A model generated the notes under the pieces. That model was given only the letters and a program-made list of their open reading frames with translations, was not told where the DNA came from and did no database searches. Below, in pieces: positions 17,647 to 27,035 of a DNA stretch of 64,000 nt. Source of the stretch: Oscillospiraceae bacterium NTUH-002-81 (GTDB lineage Bacteria > Bacillota > Clostridia > Lachnospirales > Lachnospiraceae); NCBI GenBank assembly GCA_032620915.1, contig CP136052.1, positions 2,984,001 to 3,048,000 on the forward strand, read 5' to 3'. Positions within the stretch are counted from its first letter, which is position 1; each line of letters begins with the position of its first letter. Position numbers and translations under genes: made by a program.

Positions 17647-18856
17647 CTAATCTTTTTTTGATGTGTCGATTGCTCTGTTGATCACCCCATGTAATTGGGC
17701 AGGTTTATTATACTTGACTTTGGCGTAAATGTCCATAGTCACCTTGCTGTTTTCGTGTCCGGCAAGATACTGTACGGTTTTAGGATCAACCGAAGCATAA
17801 ATCAGATTCGTGATATAAGTGTGACGCAATTGATGCGGTGTCACTTGAAAATCCATCGTATATACCAACTTCGGATTGTTCGGCTGATGCTCACCAAGCT
17901 TCGGCTTTACCACATGCTTAATCTTCTGCTCATTCACATAGGTGTAATAGCAGCGTTCTTCCGTAGAACGAACTGCTATGTACTTCCACACCCTCACGAA
18001 CTGGGATTCAGCCAGAGCGTTACCATTCCTGTCAGAGATCACATATTCCGATTTTGACTTTTCTTTTGCCTCTTTCAAACATTCCACCAGCTTGCCCGGA
18101 ATAGGAATGTCCCTTTTAGCTGCTGGCGTTTTTAATTCTGTTGAAATTACCGGACGATTATTCACAGAACGCCATGCTCGCCGTACCGAAATATATGGAG
18201 TGGCTTCATCCAGGAAAACACAATCCCATCGCAGTGCAAGAATTTCTTCCCGCCGCAACCCTGCGTACAACCCAATCATTACGAAGACATACGGTGGTAA
18301 TCCCCTGATTGTATCCAGAAGAATTTTCACCTGCTCATCCGTCAATGCCTTCTTTTCCTGCTTTGGTGTTCCGCCTTTTGCGGAAAGCGACGCAGCCGGA
18401 TTATAACTGATGATTTTGCTTTCTTCTGCTGAATAGAAAACACATTTGATCAGCATATTCATTTTGCTGTACAGGGAAGCTGATTGCTTGGAGATTGGCA
18501 CCAGCAGCAAGCGAAGGTCATCGGTCGTCACTTCGTCCATATACATATCTCCAATAGCGCCAATAATATATTTTCTTATCGTGCGCTCATATCCACTCAA
18601 TGTGTTTTCTCGCACACTCGCCGAGCGCATCTTCAACCATTTTTCGCAATACTCAGCTACTGTCGGGTTATTCTTCCGGAATATTTCATCCTCAATACTG
18701 CGCTTCATCTCAATGGATTTATCGTACAGCTCTTCAGGAGTCTGTGCATATAGCGAAATCCATTTTCCATCCGCATCCTGCATTCGTGTTCTGTAATATT
18801 GAACGCCCCTCTTCATAATTGTTCCATATTCCGGCACTACTTTTTTTTCTTGCCAT
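17647..18856 (-). CDS. int: Tyrosine integrase 1 (frame break in an A8 run near the start)
   Basis: The catalytic set is visible: first Arg in LYAGLRREEILALRW, TPHQLRHTYITNL with the His-x-x-Arg, and HENSKVTMDIYAKV with the Tyr nucleophile. An AP2-like N-terminal DNA-binding part and a core-binding domain precede it. The best RBS (GGAGG) serves ATG 18856, giving MARKK, but eight A residues (18841-18848) throw this start out of frame with the rest. With seven A the product would read MARKKVVPEYGTIMKRG, matching the paralogue. A GTG at 18837 could start the in-frame form. It should recombine the element at the rpsI site next to its 3' end. Confidence 0.85.
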
Positions 18857-19008
18857 TATTGCTTCCTCCATTTTCTTGATATATCCAAATTGATCTTTGC
18901 TCTTTAATTATCCAGAATGCTGCTCCGGTTCTCAAGGATGTCGGCTATATGTAAAAAGAGCAGGGATTATCCCTACTCTTTTTGATCTCATTCATGAAAC
19001 TGTCTGGC

Positions 19009-20223
19009 CTATTCTGCATCCCACAGTGTAAAGGTATCCTCTAATATACCCGCCAGTTCATCCGGTCGGTTATACTTTGCCTTTGCATAAATGTCCATCG
19101 TTATCTTGCTGTTCTCATGACCGGCAAGATATTGAACTGTTTTAGGATCAACCGATGCGTGAATAAGATTTGTAATATAAGTATGCCGCAGCAAATGTGG
19201 TGTCACTTCAAAGTCTAAGCTATAAACCACCTTTCCATTATGCGCAGCTCTTTCGCCCAGCACTGGTTTCACCGTATGCTTCACTCGTTTTCCATTCTCA
19301 TAACGGTAGTAGCTCCGTTCCTTTACAGTTCTGGTCACAATATACTGCCAGAGCCTCTTAAACTGCGTATATGAAAGCGGTTCGCCCTCGTTGTTCGCAA
19401 CAACATAGTCTGATGTGGAATTCTCCTTTGCTTCTCTCAGGCATTTCGCCAGGCAATCAGGAAGCGGTACATCTCGATGAGCAGCCTTTGTTTTCAGTTC
19501 AGACATTATTATCGGTCGATTGTGCTCTGTATGCCAAGCTCTGCACACTGTCAAATACGGTGCTGCTTCATCCAGAAAAACTGAATCCCACTGCAATGCA
19601 AGAATTTCTTCTCGCCGAAGCCCCGCATACAAACCAAGCATCACAAATACATACGGTGGTAATCCTCTTATCGCATCCAGCAATCTCTCCACCTGATCAT
19701 CAGTCAAAGGGTTTTTCTCTTTTTGAGGAACGCCCCCGTTCTTTCCAGACAAATAAATTGTAGGATTGTCCTGAATCACTTTGCTTTCCTTTGCCGCCGC
19801 AAAGATGCTCTTATAAAGTATATTGACCGATTTGTACACAGACGCTGATTTTTTGGATACCGGAACCAGTGCCAGACGAATATCATCCGCTGTAACATCT
19901 GCTATATTCATATGACCCAGAGGCTTTATAATATGCCGGTTTACTTTCGATGTGTAATCCGTCAACGTAGTGGCTCTTACCTGTGCGGATTGTAACAACA
20001 GCCACTTTTCGCAATACTCCTTTACTGTGGGGGATGATCTACGAAAAGTATTATCCTCAATCTGCTCTCTCGCTTCGAGCACTTTATCATATAATTCTTC
20101 ACGGGTTCTGCCATACAACGCCACCCGCTTTCCATCAGCATCCTCAATTCGAGTCCGGTAATATTCCTTACCCGCCATGATGACGGTTCCGTACTGAGGA
20201 ATCGCATATCTTTTTCTTGCCAT
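19009..20223 (-). CDS. Tyrosine integrase 2
   Basis: A 404-residue paralogue of the integrase at 17647, similar along its whole length (GLPPYVFVMLGLYAGLRREE; TPHLLRHTYITNLIHASVDP; HENSKITMDIYAKAKYNRP). Arg, His-x-x-Arg and Tyr are all present. I chose ATG 20223 over upstream methionines because GGAGGT (20231-20236) precedes it and the product then starts MARKRYAIPQYG. It lies just downstream of an excisionase-like gene in the usual xis-int order. Having two near-copies in tandem suggests either a duplication or two elements stacked at one site. Confidence 0.9.
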   Translation of the reverse strand: MARKRYAIPQYGTVIMAGKEYYRTRIEDADGKRVALYGRTREELYDKVLEAREQIEDNTFRRSSPTVKEYCEKWLLLQSAQVRATTLTDYTSKVNRHIIKPLGHMNIADVTADDIRLALVPVSKKSASVYKSVNILYKSIFAAAKESKVIQDNPTIYLSGKNGGVPQKEKNPLTDDQVERLLDAIRGLPPYVFVMLGLYAGLRREEILALQWDSVFLDEAAPYLTVCRAWHTEHNRPIIMSELKTKAAHRDVPLPDCLAKCLREAKENSTSDYVVANNEGEPLSYTQFKRLWQYIVTRTVKERSYYRYENGKRVKHTVKPVLGERAAHNGKVVYSLDFEVTPHLLRHTYITNLIHASVDPKTVQYLAGHENSKITMDIYAKAKYNRPDELAGILEDTFTLWDAE

Positions 20224-20282
20224 CTTCGACACCTCCAAACTTTTAGCTGATATATTCATTATTGCGAATAACCTGCCAATAC

Positions 20283-20531
20283 TCAACGATGTCGAATTCC
20301 GCTCCTGGCTGTTCTCTTCTTTCGGAAAGTCGGATTGTTATCCTTCGGCCTTGCACGATGTGTAGACCTTGCAATATACTCCTGAAGTCCAACTTCAGTA
20401 AAATAAACACAGCCATTCTCAACATACTGAACGTAAGTGATCAGCCCTTCCATTCTTGCATGATCCAAGGTGTCCAGGCTAATCCCCAACATCTCAGCGG
20501 CTTCTTTACGCTTAATCAATTTATCCACCAT
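20283..20531 (-). CDS. Excisionase-like helix-turn-helix protein
   Basis: An 82-residue protein with a MerR/excisionase-type helix-turn-helix (LIKRKEAAEMLGISLDTLDH, then GLITYVQYVENGCVYFTEVG) and a basic tail. ATG 20531 overlaps the end of the MazF gene by 11 bp, so the two are translationally coupled. The gene sits directly upstream of integrase 2. Proteins of this type steer integrases towards excision or repress them. Confidence 0.7.
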   Translation of the reverse strand: MVDKLIKRKEAAEMLGISLDTLDHARMEGLITYVQYVENGCVYFTEVGLQEYIARSTHRARPKDNNPTFRKKRTARSGIRHR

Positions 20532-20943
20532 CAAAATTCACTTCCTTTCGGCATTTGCCTTGTCTTTTTTTCTCCGCCTGTTCCGGAATATAATATCCAA
20601 GCTGCACTTTCACAGCTTCATCAATTCCGCGCATCTGTCCCTTACTTACCTTGCCGAGATACCGAATCACACAGGTCTTATCACATGTATCAAGCTGCTC
20701 CGCCAATACCATCGAAGATCTTGCCAGCCCTTTTGCCTTCCGAAGGAAATAATGTGTTGGCTGGCTTCTTTTTTTTTGAATCTTCGTTGTCAGAGGAGCA
20801 ACCGTAATCGTCGGCGAATAAAAGTTGCCGACATCGTTCTGAAGAACCACTACCGGACGAACACCGCCCTGCTTTGATCCTATCGGAACACCAAGATTGG
20901 CAAGGTAAATATCTCCTCGCCGGTAAACCCAGTTTTCTTTCAT
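20521..20943 (-). CDS. PemK/MazF-family endoribonuclease toxin
   Basis: A 140-residue protein with the MazF fold pattern: RRGDIYLANLGVPIGSKQGG near the start, RPVVVLQNDVGN, then SPTITVAPLTTKIQKKRSQP and SMVLAEQLDTCDK. RBS GGAGG precedes ATG 20943. MazF proteins cut mRNA and are neutralised by a small antitoxin, but no antitoxin is seen immediately upstream. The coupled excisionase-like gene follows instead. Either the antitoxin role is filled by another small protein or the antitoxin is lost. The C-terminal 25 residues are more basic than usual. Confidence 0.8.
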   Translation of the reverse strand: MKENWVYRRGDIYLANLGVPIGSKQGGVRPVVVLQNDVGNFYSPTITVAPLTTKIQKKRSQPTHYFLRKAKGLARSSMVLAEQLDTCDKTCVIRYLGKVSKGQMRGIDEAVKVQLGYYIPEQAEKKRQGKCRKEVNFDGG

Positions 20944-21416
20944 CTGGTTGCCTCCAATCCCATAATCATCTATGGATAAAAGCTGACAAAAAATAATACA
21001 ACTGCTTTATTCTGACAGCTTTTCTTAAAATATGGTTTCTCTGTACTTTTTCTTGGTACCCCAGAGATCGGGGATTTCTCACAAGCGGCAGTGTGCTTCA
21101 CTGCTCCATTGGAATTTAACCATCCCGCCTTCTTTATGGCCGGACCGCGAATTACGGAAGTATCATTGTCCCTGACAGGCTTTTTACACCACCGTCGGTT
21201 GCAATCCGACATTTGCTGCTGCGATTCCGCTTCGCCCCTGTTGGGCATCATGGCGTGCAGTCGAAGGCTCGTTCTGTCAGTAATGTACTTGGAGAATGAG
21301 TATTCAATTTTCATAGTTCATCAGCCTTGTTGCCTTAGCTGTAAAGTAAGTATAAAAGAATGCGGTTTTACATAACACGCCGGAAACTGCGACTTTGCCC
21401 ACCTAATTTTGCGAGT
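20944..21416. other. Intergenic region without a supported gene
   Basis: Frames of 94 and 114 codons are open on opposite strands over the same bases, but neither has a ribosome binding site or a recognisable protein pattern. The region probably holds promoters for the MazF-xis-int block (minus strand) and the end of the XRE gene at 21417. Confidence 0.4.
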
Positions 21417-21698
21417 TCACATCAGTGCTTCCTGAAGCTGCGTAATGGCATCCTGCACTCTCTTTTTCAACGCATCCACATCCTGTCTCTTGCCAATAAT
21501 CAGATAATCCAGCGTTACTCCAAAGAATTCCGAAAACAGAATCATGTCGTTATAAGATGCCGATATTACTCCGCGCTCAATTTTTGAAATGCGTTTTGCA
21601 TCAATATCAATCGCCTCAGCCAGAGCCTCCTGCGTATACCCTTTTGATTTGCGCAGCTCTTGAATTCTTGCTCCACATACATGCTGATCGTAATACAT
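21417..21698 (-). CDS. XRE-family transcriptional regulator
   Basis: I set the start at ATG 21698 because GGAGAAAG precedes it; the upstream open frame has no protein character. The 93-residue product has a classic helix-turn-helix at residues 8-60: IQELRKSKGYTQEALAEAID, then KRISKIERGV, and a C-terminal LDYLIIGK linker with a short helical tail. Such small repressors control element or stress genes. Its targets are unknown; the MazF-xis-int block is the nearest candidate. Confidence 0.8.
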   Translation of the reverse strand: MYYDQHVCGARIQELRKSKGYTQEALAEAIDIDAKRISKIERGVISASYNDMILFSEFFGVTLDYLIIGKRQDVDALKKRVQDAITQLQEALM

Positions 21699-21914
21699 AC
21701 TTTCTCCTTCCGCACAGCCGGTACAGAACCGGACCAACGGAAGGTCAAAAAAGGAGCCGCATGACGGTGAAGAAAAAATCCTGTGCCGATAAAACAGAAC
21801 ATGGGTATTCCATAATTCTGTCTCATGCGGCATTCGGAAGACTTCGCCTGTCAGCGGCTCCACAGCACAGCTATGACTTATAAAATTGTGTTAATAGGGT
21901 TATTTATTGTCATC

Positions 21915-22175
21915 TCAACCATTCAGAGACGAATAGTAGAGCTGCAATCTCCGTAATCTTCTCATCTCCAAAACATTGAAGACGGTCTCACGTCCGCAGG
22001 CCTTGCATTTGGTCTGCACATGTCCTCTGGTATCCTCAAAGACGATGATTGAATTATGTCGGCAATAAGGACACCTGACAATCCTGGGCTTTTGCGAAGC
22101 AATCGCATCCTTTGCCCGGATGATTTTAATCTGCATTTCCGCAGATGGTTCCGATACTCTGATATTCCTGCTCAT
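21915..22175 (-). CDS. Small zinc-ribbon protein
   Basis: The 86-residue product has two Cys pairs, CPYC and CKAC, in RIVRCPYCRHNSIIVFED and HVQTKCKACGRE, forming a zinc ribbon. ATG 22175 has GGAGGT at 22182-22187. It overlaps the stop of the ImmA/IrrE gene by a few bases and belongs to that operon. I do not recognise a named family. Confidence 0.65.
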   Translation of the reverse strand: MSRNIRVSEPSAEMQIKIIRAKDAIASQKPRIVRCPYCRHNSIIVFEDTRGHVQTKCKACGRETVFNVLEMRRLRRLQLYYSSLNG

Positions 22176-22903
22176 GGCCACACCTCCAATGGATCACGAT
22201 ATTCATAATCCTTTTTCCGGTTCAGATAGCCCAGTTGTTCCAAGCGGATAGCAGCTGCCGATCTCGAAACGCCAAAGACACCACAGAAAGTATCTATCTT
22301 CACCTGGTCTTTGTTATAAAAACGCCATCCATAACATGTCAGAGGCTTTCTGCTGTTGATGAACCACATCGCCCGATCCACTTCTAACTGGGGCATCAGG
22401 ATGGCAGCTCCCAGCGAATTGGCCTGCCACTCGTTCCAATCTTCCTGCGTTCTCAGAACGCGGGAACCTTTTTTCCTCACTTCCGGTCTCTTATGGCAGG
22501 CTATCTTTCGGTCATCGGCATCCAGCTGAAACAATATCTGGTGAGCGCACTCATGTGCCAGCGTAAATCTGCGTTTTCCGCAGAGTTTCCGAATATTCTC
22601 TGGTTCAATGAAACTCTTGTCCAGAACCACATCATTAGTTTTCAGGAAGATGCTCCTCTGACTTCCATCAACCTCTATCTGATATTCTGTATCCACATAC
22701 GCGGTCAGACCATAGATGCTTCCGTCCGAGGACAACTTTTGAAATGACACCTTCAGGTTCAGATAATCGGATGCAAACTGGTCAATGGGTGTCGGAAGCG
22801 CAAATCTTGCCGGATCATCTGCTTCGCTGCCGAAAAAGGACTTTTGAAAATCTCTTATCACTGCAACAGCGATTTCTTCTATTTTTTTCTGTGAAAGGAT
22901 CAT
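22172..22903 (-). CDS. ImmA/IrrE-family metalloprotease (operon copy)
   Basis: The zinc-protease motif HECAH lies in RRFTLAHECAHQILFQLD, followed downstream by a conserved acidic NEWQANSLGAAILMP, both typical of ImmA/IrrE proteins. These proteases cut or inactivate XRE-type repressors after DNA damage, switching on mobile-element or SOS-like genes. The start at 22903 overlaps the stop of the preceding gene (ATGA). A C-terminal winged-helix-like part (GVFGVSRSAAAIRLEQLGYL) suggests DNA or repressor contact. The block is probably transcribed from the promoter in front of the polymerase gene. Confidence 0.8.
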   Translation of the reverse strand: MILSQKKIEEIAVAVIRDFQKSFFGSEADDPARFALPTPIDQFASDYLNLKVSFQKLSSDGSIYGLTAYVDTEYQIEVDGSQRSIFLKTNDVVLDKSFIEPENIRKLCGKRRFTLAHECAHQILFQLDADDRKIACHKRPEVRKKGSRVLRTQEDWNEWQANSLGAAILMPQLEVDRAMWFINSRKPLTCYGWRFYNKDQVKIDTFCGVFGVSRSAAAIRLEQLGYLNRKKDYEYRDPLEVWP

Positions 22904-23160
22904 AGGCACTGCTCCTTTGCCTCAACGAACCATTTTTCATCTTCGTTGAACAGAAAACTCTCATGCCCACCGATCATGACCGTATAACGAATTCCGCAGC
23001 CGCCCACTTTCGTGGAAGAAGCTCGGCACTTATGCTTCAATCGGTCGATCTCATACACCCGTCCGTCAATCCATCGAATTAGGCGCGGGCGAATATTTCC
23101 CTCTGCATCCACATCTAAGTTCACAGGTACATATACTTTTCTACATTTCTGTTCCGACAT
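22900..23160 (-). CDS. Conserved hypothetical protein of the Y-polymerase operon
   Basis: An 86-residue protein, VYVPVNLDVDAEGNIRPRLI then RWIDGRVYEIDR, with a C-terminal part rich in Gly and aromatic residues (IRYTVMIGGHESFLFNEDE). Small proteins of this look sit directly after UmuC/DinB-like genes in many Firmicutes; I know no function. It overlaps the protease gene at the stop/start ATGA. Confidence 0.6.
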   Translation of the reverse strand: MSEQKCRKVYVPVNLDVDAEGNIRPRLIRWIDGRVYEIDRLKHKCRASSTKVGGCGIRYTVMIGGHESFLFNEDEKWFVEAKEQCL

Positions 23161-23241
23161 ATTCTACGCTCCTCCTCTGTAAACCGGCGAATGTGTTGAC
23201 TTCTTTTAGCAAAGAACTCACCAGATTCTACCGGTGCTGTA

Positions 23242-24478
23242 TTAACCAATCATTCCTGTCGGCATAACCAAATCCACTTTTCGCTCTGTCGGCATCTTGC
23301 TTTTCTGAAAAAGTACCCCATTTTTAATCGCATCTTTCCCAAATCGGAATCGAATCTGCTCAATCGCTGCGTCCAGCCGTTCCTGGCGATCCAGTGATTT
23401 CACGTCGGTGAATAGGTCGTATTGTATCGGACAATCCTCTTCAAACAGGTTGATTGCCCGAACCGTCACTGAACGAATCGGATGCTCCCACTGATAGTTC
23501 TTTGCAAACAGTGCAAATGCGGTTTTCGCCAGATAGGTAGGGCTTTGTGTCGGAATACCAATCCGGCACTGCCACTCTTTCGTGTAAAGCTCGTTGTTGC
23601 GGATGGAAATCGCTATTCCGCCAGCTTTCTTTTTTATGTGCTCGCAGCTTGGTTCCGATCTCCTGCACCAGTTCCAGCATGACACACCAGACTTCGGCGT
23701 TATTCTCCAAATCCTGCATGGTCGTTATTCCGTGCCCAATGCTCTTTACTGGGGAGACATAATCGGAACGCATAACCGGCGAATCATCCAGTCCATTGGC
23801 ATATTTCTTAATCGCCAGTCCATTCTTTCCAAGGCGGCACTTCAAGAAATCATCCGATGTTGCAGCAAGCTCTCCAATGGTATGAATCCCATAACCGGAC
23901 AGAACCTTCTCGGTCGCTCTGCCGACTCCAAGCAAGTCAGAGGCGGGAAGACACCAAATCTTCTCCTGGAACGAATCTGCTTCGATGCAGGTAATCGCAT
24001 CCGGCTTTTTCATATCCGACCCAAGCTTGGCAAAAATCTTATTGAAGCTCACTCCTGCGGAAATCGTAAGTCCCAATTCAAACTTAACCGTTCTGCGAAT
24101 CTCATCTGCGATTTCAAATCCGGTTCCCATGCAGCCGCTTCCGGTCACATCCAGCCAGCATTCGTCCATCCCATACGGCTCGATCTGATCGGTATAGCGA
24201 CCGTATATCCCACGAGCCAGCTTTGAAAACTTCATATATTGCTCATAGTGCGGCTCCACGATCACAAGATCCTGGCACTTCTGCTTTGCTTGCCAGATTG
24301 CCTCTCCCGTGGAAACGCCAAACGCCTTTGCTGCGTAGTTCTTCGCAAGTACGATACCATGCCGTTCCTCCACAGAACCACACACTGCCACCGGCTTGTT
24401 CTTCAGTTCCGGATTCAGCATACACTCGACAGAGGCATAGAAATTATTCATATCACAGTGAAGAATCACTCTTTGCAT
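23242..24478 (-). CDS. Y-family DNA polymerase (UmuC/DinB-like), one frame break
   Basis: The N-terminal part (345 codons from 24478) starts MQRVILHCDMNNFYASVECM with the catalytic acidic residues, then EPYGMDECWLDVT and AGVSFNKIFAKLGSDMKKPD, and the helix-hairpin-helix LLGVGRATEKVL. The little-finger domain continues in another frame after the A6 run at 23630-23635 (AHKKAGGIAISIRNNEL) and runs to 23242. Removing one A restores a single protein of about 411 residues. The enzyme performs translesion synthesis. It leads an operon with the small protein, protease and zinc-ribbon genes, controlled by the divergent promoter region at 24498-24660. Confidence 0.85.
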
Positions 24479-24497
24479 CCTGTATTCCTCCTCTCCG

Positions 24498-24660
24498 TTC
24501 GTGAAAGCACGAACAACTTTTCACGAACGCATTGACACACAGCATTTCTTGTGATACTATAATTACACGAATTGTATTTCGTGTTTTCATCGTCATTATA
24601 GCAAGCACAGTTTTTCGTGTCAATAGGTTTTTATGAAAAAGTGTTCGTGTTCGTTATCAA
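24498..24660. promoter_or_regulatory. Divergent promoters with repeated TTCGTG/CACGAA operators
   Basis: Minus strand (polymerase operon): TTGACA (24618-24623), 17 bp, TATAAT (24595-24600). Plus strand (XRE gene): TTGACA (24532-24537), 17 bp, TACTAT (24555-24560), with TATAAT offset by 3. The half-site TTCGTG and its complement recur: GTTCGTGAAA with TTTCACGAAC (about 24498-24527), ACACGAATTG-TATTTCGTGT (24566-24585), and further TTCGTG copies at about 24615 and 24643-24652. Operators overlap both promoters, as expected for a repressor that controls itself and an SOS-like operon. Confidence 0.8.
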
Positions 24661-24679
24661 AAAAGAAAGAGGTATTTCT

Positions 24680-25096
24680 ATGGTCTTCAAAGAAAGGTTG
24701 AAAGAAAAAAGAACAGAAGCCAATTTAACTCAGGTAGAACTTGCAGAGAAGGCCGGTGTAACCGCCCGCACAATTCAGAATTATGAGCTTGGCAGCCGCA
24801 AACCATCCAATATGGTTACGATCCAGAAGATTGCGGATGCGCTGAATACTACTACTGAGTACCTGCTGGGAAGCAGCGGCACCTATGTCGTAGAAGCTCA
24901 TGAAAAAGGCGGCGCAAAAGCAGCGAAAGATATTGAAGAACTGGTCAGCGAAGTGACCGGTATGTTCGCTGGCGGCGAATTAAGCGAAGATGCCATCGAA
25001 GGAGCTTATAAAGCTCTGACCGATGCCTACTGGATTGCCAAAGAGAACAATAAAAAATACGCCCCGAAAACGAGGCGTAAAAAATCCGATCAGTGA
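24680..25096 (+). CDS. XRE-family repressor of the SOS-like block
   Basis: The start at 24680 is favoured by AAGAGG just upstream. The 138-residue product has an N-terminal helix-turn-helix (EANLTQVELAEKAGVTARTI, then NYELGSRKPSNMVTIQKIAD) and a helical C-terminal tail of about 70 residues without a LexA-type protease domain. This layout is that of ImmR-like repressors, which are removed by a partner ImmA protease. The partner is encoded directly downstream. It most likely binds the TTCGTG/CACGAA operators in front of it. Confidence 0.8.
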   Translation: MVFKERLKEKRTEANLTQVELAEKAGVTARTIQNYELGSRKPSNMVTIQKIADALNTTTEYLLGSSGTYVVEAHEKGGAKAAKDIEELVSEVTGMFAGGELSEDAIEGAYKALTDAYWIAKENNKKYAPKTRRKKSDQ

Positions 25097-25144
25097 TATG
25101 TATCGTACACACTTTTCGCTATACTGTAAACTGGAGGTGGTATG

Positions 25145-25654
25145 ATGAATGCGGAACAGCTTTCACGGGTCGGTGAGAAACTGGTAAAACGCTGCGGTTC
25201 CAGAGACCCTTTTGAAATTGCAAGGCAGCTTGGTATCAATGTCATGCTTTGCGAAAATTTCGGTTCCCTGAAGGGAATGTACCGGGTGATTAAGCGAAAT
25301 CGCTTTATTTTCCTGAATAACAGTCTGGATGAAAATATGCTGCGCATCGTGTGCGCACATGAATTAGGGCATGATCAGCTTCACCGGAATATGGCGAAAA
25401 CCACCCCGATTCATGAGTTCATGCTCTACGATATGAAATCCAAACCGGAATATGAAGCGAACATCGTAGCAGCAGAGATTCTGATGGACAGCGATGAAGT
25501 CCTTCGTTACATCTATGAGTATGGATACACAGCCGAGCAGATCGCCAGTGCGATGTCCACCGACATCAATCTGGTTGCGCTGAAGGTAGCGCACCTGGCT
25601 ACACTTGGCTATAATCTGCACGCGCTGGAACACAAGAGCAACTTTTTGAAATAA
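25145..25654 (+). CDS. ImmA/IrrE-family metalloprotease (partner of the XRE repressor)
   Basis: The motif HELGHDQLH lies in LRIVCAHELGHDQLHRN, with the downstream conserved YEANIVAAEILM. GGAGGTGG precedes two ATG codons (25142, 25145); the second has the better spacing. Together with the repressor just upstream, it forms an ImmR/ImmA-like pair. ImmA-type proteases inactivate the repressor after DNA damage, freeing element genes. An intrinsic terminator follows. Confidence 0.85.
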   Translation: MNAEQLSRVGEKLVKRCGSRDPFEIARQLGINVMLCENFGSLKGMYRVIKRNRFIFLNNSLDENMLRIVCAHELGHDQLHRNMAKTTPIHEFMLYDMKSKPEYEANIVAAEILMDSDEVLRYIYEYGYTAEQIASAMSTDINLVALKVAHLATLGYNLHALEHKSNFLK

Positions 25655-25663
25655 CGTACCTTT

Positions 25664-25691
25664 GAGGAGTCTGGACTGGCTCCTCTTTTTT
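25664..25691 (+). terminator. Terminator of the XRE/ImmA operon
   Basis: GAGGAGTC (25664-25671) pairs with GGCTCCTC (25678-25685), with a G-T pair and a short loop, and is followed by TTTTTT. The remaining 120 bp to the bile salt hydrolase stop show nothing further. Confidence 0.75.
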
Positions 25692-25809
25692 GTTGCACAA
25701 ATTGTGCAGGCGGTGCTTGCACAATTATCAACCTAACATCTGCATTCCATACAATCTCGATATTGTCCTCCTGTTGTTCTGCGTTATGCTTTCTCCGTGC
25801 ATTTTCGTA

Positions 25810-26799
25810 TTATTTATTCTGCCATCTGACTTCGCCCTTGGACAGAAGCGGATAACAGATCAGCTGATCTGAATCCAGATTTTCCGCATGCATGTCAACC
25901 GCTGTGATCTGATGATTATCATAAGTCGTATAATAGTAAATACCTTTTGCTGTATTACAACAGGACGTGTATATCGTGATCTCATATTTGCCTTCTGTCA
26001 CCTCACAGCATCCACGCTGCTGATCTACGGATCCTAAGATATGGAAGAACTGACTTACACTCTCATCCTCTTCTTCACCGGAGATCGAATTTAATTTTGT
26101 AAAGGCAACTTTCACAAATCTTGACTGGCTGGAAAGATCTCCAGGTATTCCCATTCCACCCATTCCTCTGCTATATGCATCAAGCTGTAATACTCCTGCA
26201 AAAGTACTCTCCGGCTGTTTTCTGGATACTCCGGCATAATTATTCAGTGCAAACATCTGACTCGGGAATGGTGGATTATTGGTAAGCACTCCTACCGGAT
26301 TATCATATACATGCAGCCCATCTTTCATAGACTCAACAACGATACAGGAGTCTTTGTCTGCAATGATCCAGTGAAGCTGTGCTGTCGGCAGCTGTTCACT
26401 GAATGCTGTACCTGTCAGTCTCATTGCTGCCAGCTTCTCTCTCGCCTCTGCTACAGTAGCACACTGTGTAAGGATCCATGGGATGAACTCGAACTGTGCC
26501 ACCTGGCTGACTTCTGTTTCATCTTCCGGCAAAGCCTCTTCATATGCCGCATTGCCGACAAAATTAAGACCTGCCATTCCAAGGCCTTTTTCATTAACAG
26601 CATCATAATAAAGCGGATAACCTTCTGCAACAAATGCCATTCCGATCAAAGCATAATGGCTTTTTATCTTCCCGGCAAACCGGAAATCAAATTCGTAATT
26701 TCTTGGCGTTATCGTGATCTGTTCCCCATAGGAAAATTCATAATCAAGCGTTCTGCCCATATAAAAATCTTTTGTTTTGTAAGTTGCTGCTGTACACAT
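25810..26799 (-). CDS. bsh: Bile salt hydrolase (choloylglycine hydrolase)
   Basis: The start at 26799 gives MCTAATYKTKDFYMGRTLDY, placing the nucleophile Cys at residue 2 for N-terminal exposure; GAGGTG lies upstream at normal spacing. Other active-site residues of this Ntn hydrolase family are visible: Arg16, Asp19, Asn79 (AGLNF), Asn174/175 (VLTNNPPFPS) and Arg227. At 329 residues it is full length. It hydrolyses glycine- or taurine-conjugated bile acids in the cytoplasm. A partial second copy of the gene end lies at 33814-33944, and the end of a cardiolipin synthase gene lies immediately upstream. No strong promoter was picked out. Confidence 0.9.
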   Translation of the reverse strand: MCTAATYKTKDFYMGRTLDYEFSYGEQITITPRNYEFDFRFAGKIKSHYALIGMAFVAEGYPLYYDAVNEKGLGMAGLNFVGNAAYEEALPEDETEVSQVAQFEFIPWILTQCATVAEAREKLAAMRLTGTAFSEQLPTAQLHWIIADKDSCIVVESMKDGLHVYDNPVGVLTNNPPFPSQMFALNNYAGVSRKQPESTFAGVLQLDAYSRGMGGMGIPGDLSSQSRFVKVAFTKLNSISGEEEDESVSQFFHILGSVDQQRGCCEVTEGKYEITIYTSCCNTAKGIYYYTTYDNHQITAVDMHAENLDSDQLICYPLLSKGEVRWQNK

Positions 26800-26820
26800 A
26801 TCGAACACCTCTTCTTTCTG

Positions 26821-26930
26821 CTATAATAGTCCTGCAAACAATCTCATAAACAACTGTCCGAGCCATAAATATGCACTCCGTCCTGTGCGGTACTTTTCGG
26901 TCACTTCCCTGCATTCATTCGAGGATTTTT
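26821..26930 (-). pseudogene. 3' remnant of a cardiolipin synthase gene
   Basis: The minus strand reads NECREVTEKYRTGRSAYL then GQLFMRLFAGLL and stops at 26821. This is almost the same as the C-terminus of the full cardiolipin synthase at 31499 (RDVTDQYQTGRSAYLRLGQL). Nothing of the gene remains beyond about 26930. It lies directly upstream of the intact bile salt hydrolase. The gap 26931-27035 holds no gene. Confidence 0.8.
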
Positions 26931-27035
26931 CTTTACACAATAACTCCATATAATTACCGGAATCAGACAAAGCCGAAAAAAGAAAGAAGATTAGGAACCG
27001 TAATAATTCTATTCAAATTTTCTTCCTGATTCACT

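Noticed and set aside
20970..21375. Overlapping open frames of 114 and 94 codons on opposite strands
   Set aside because: Neither has an RBS or a recognisable pattern; both are probably chance frames in an intergenic region.
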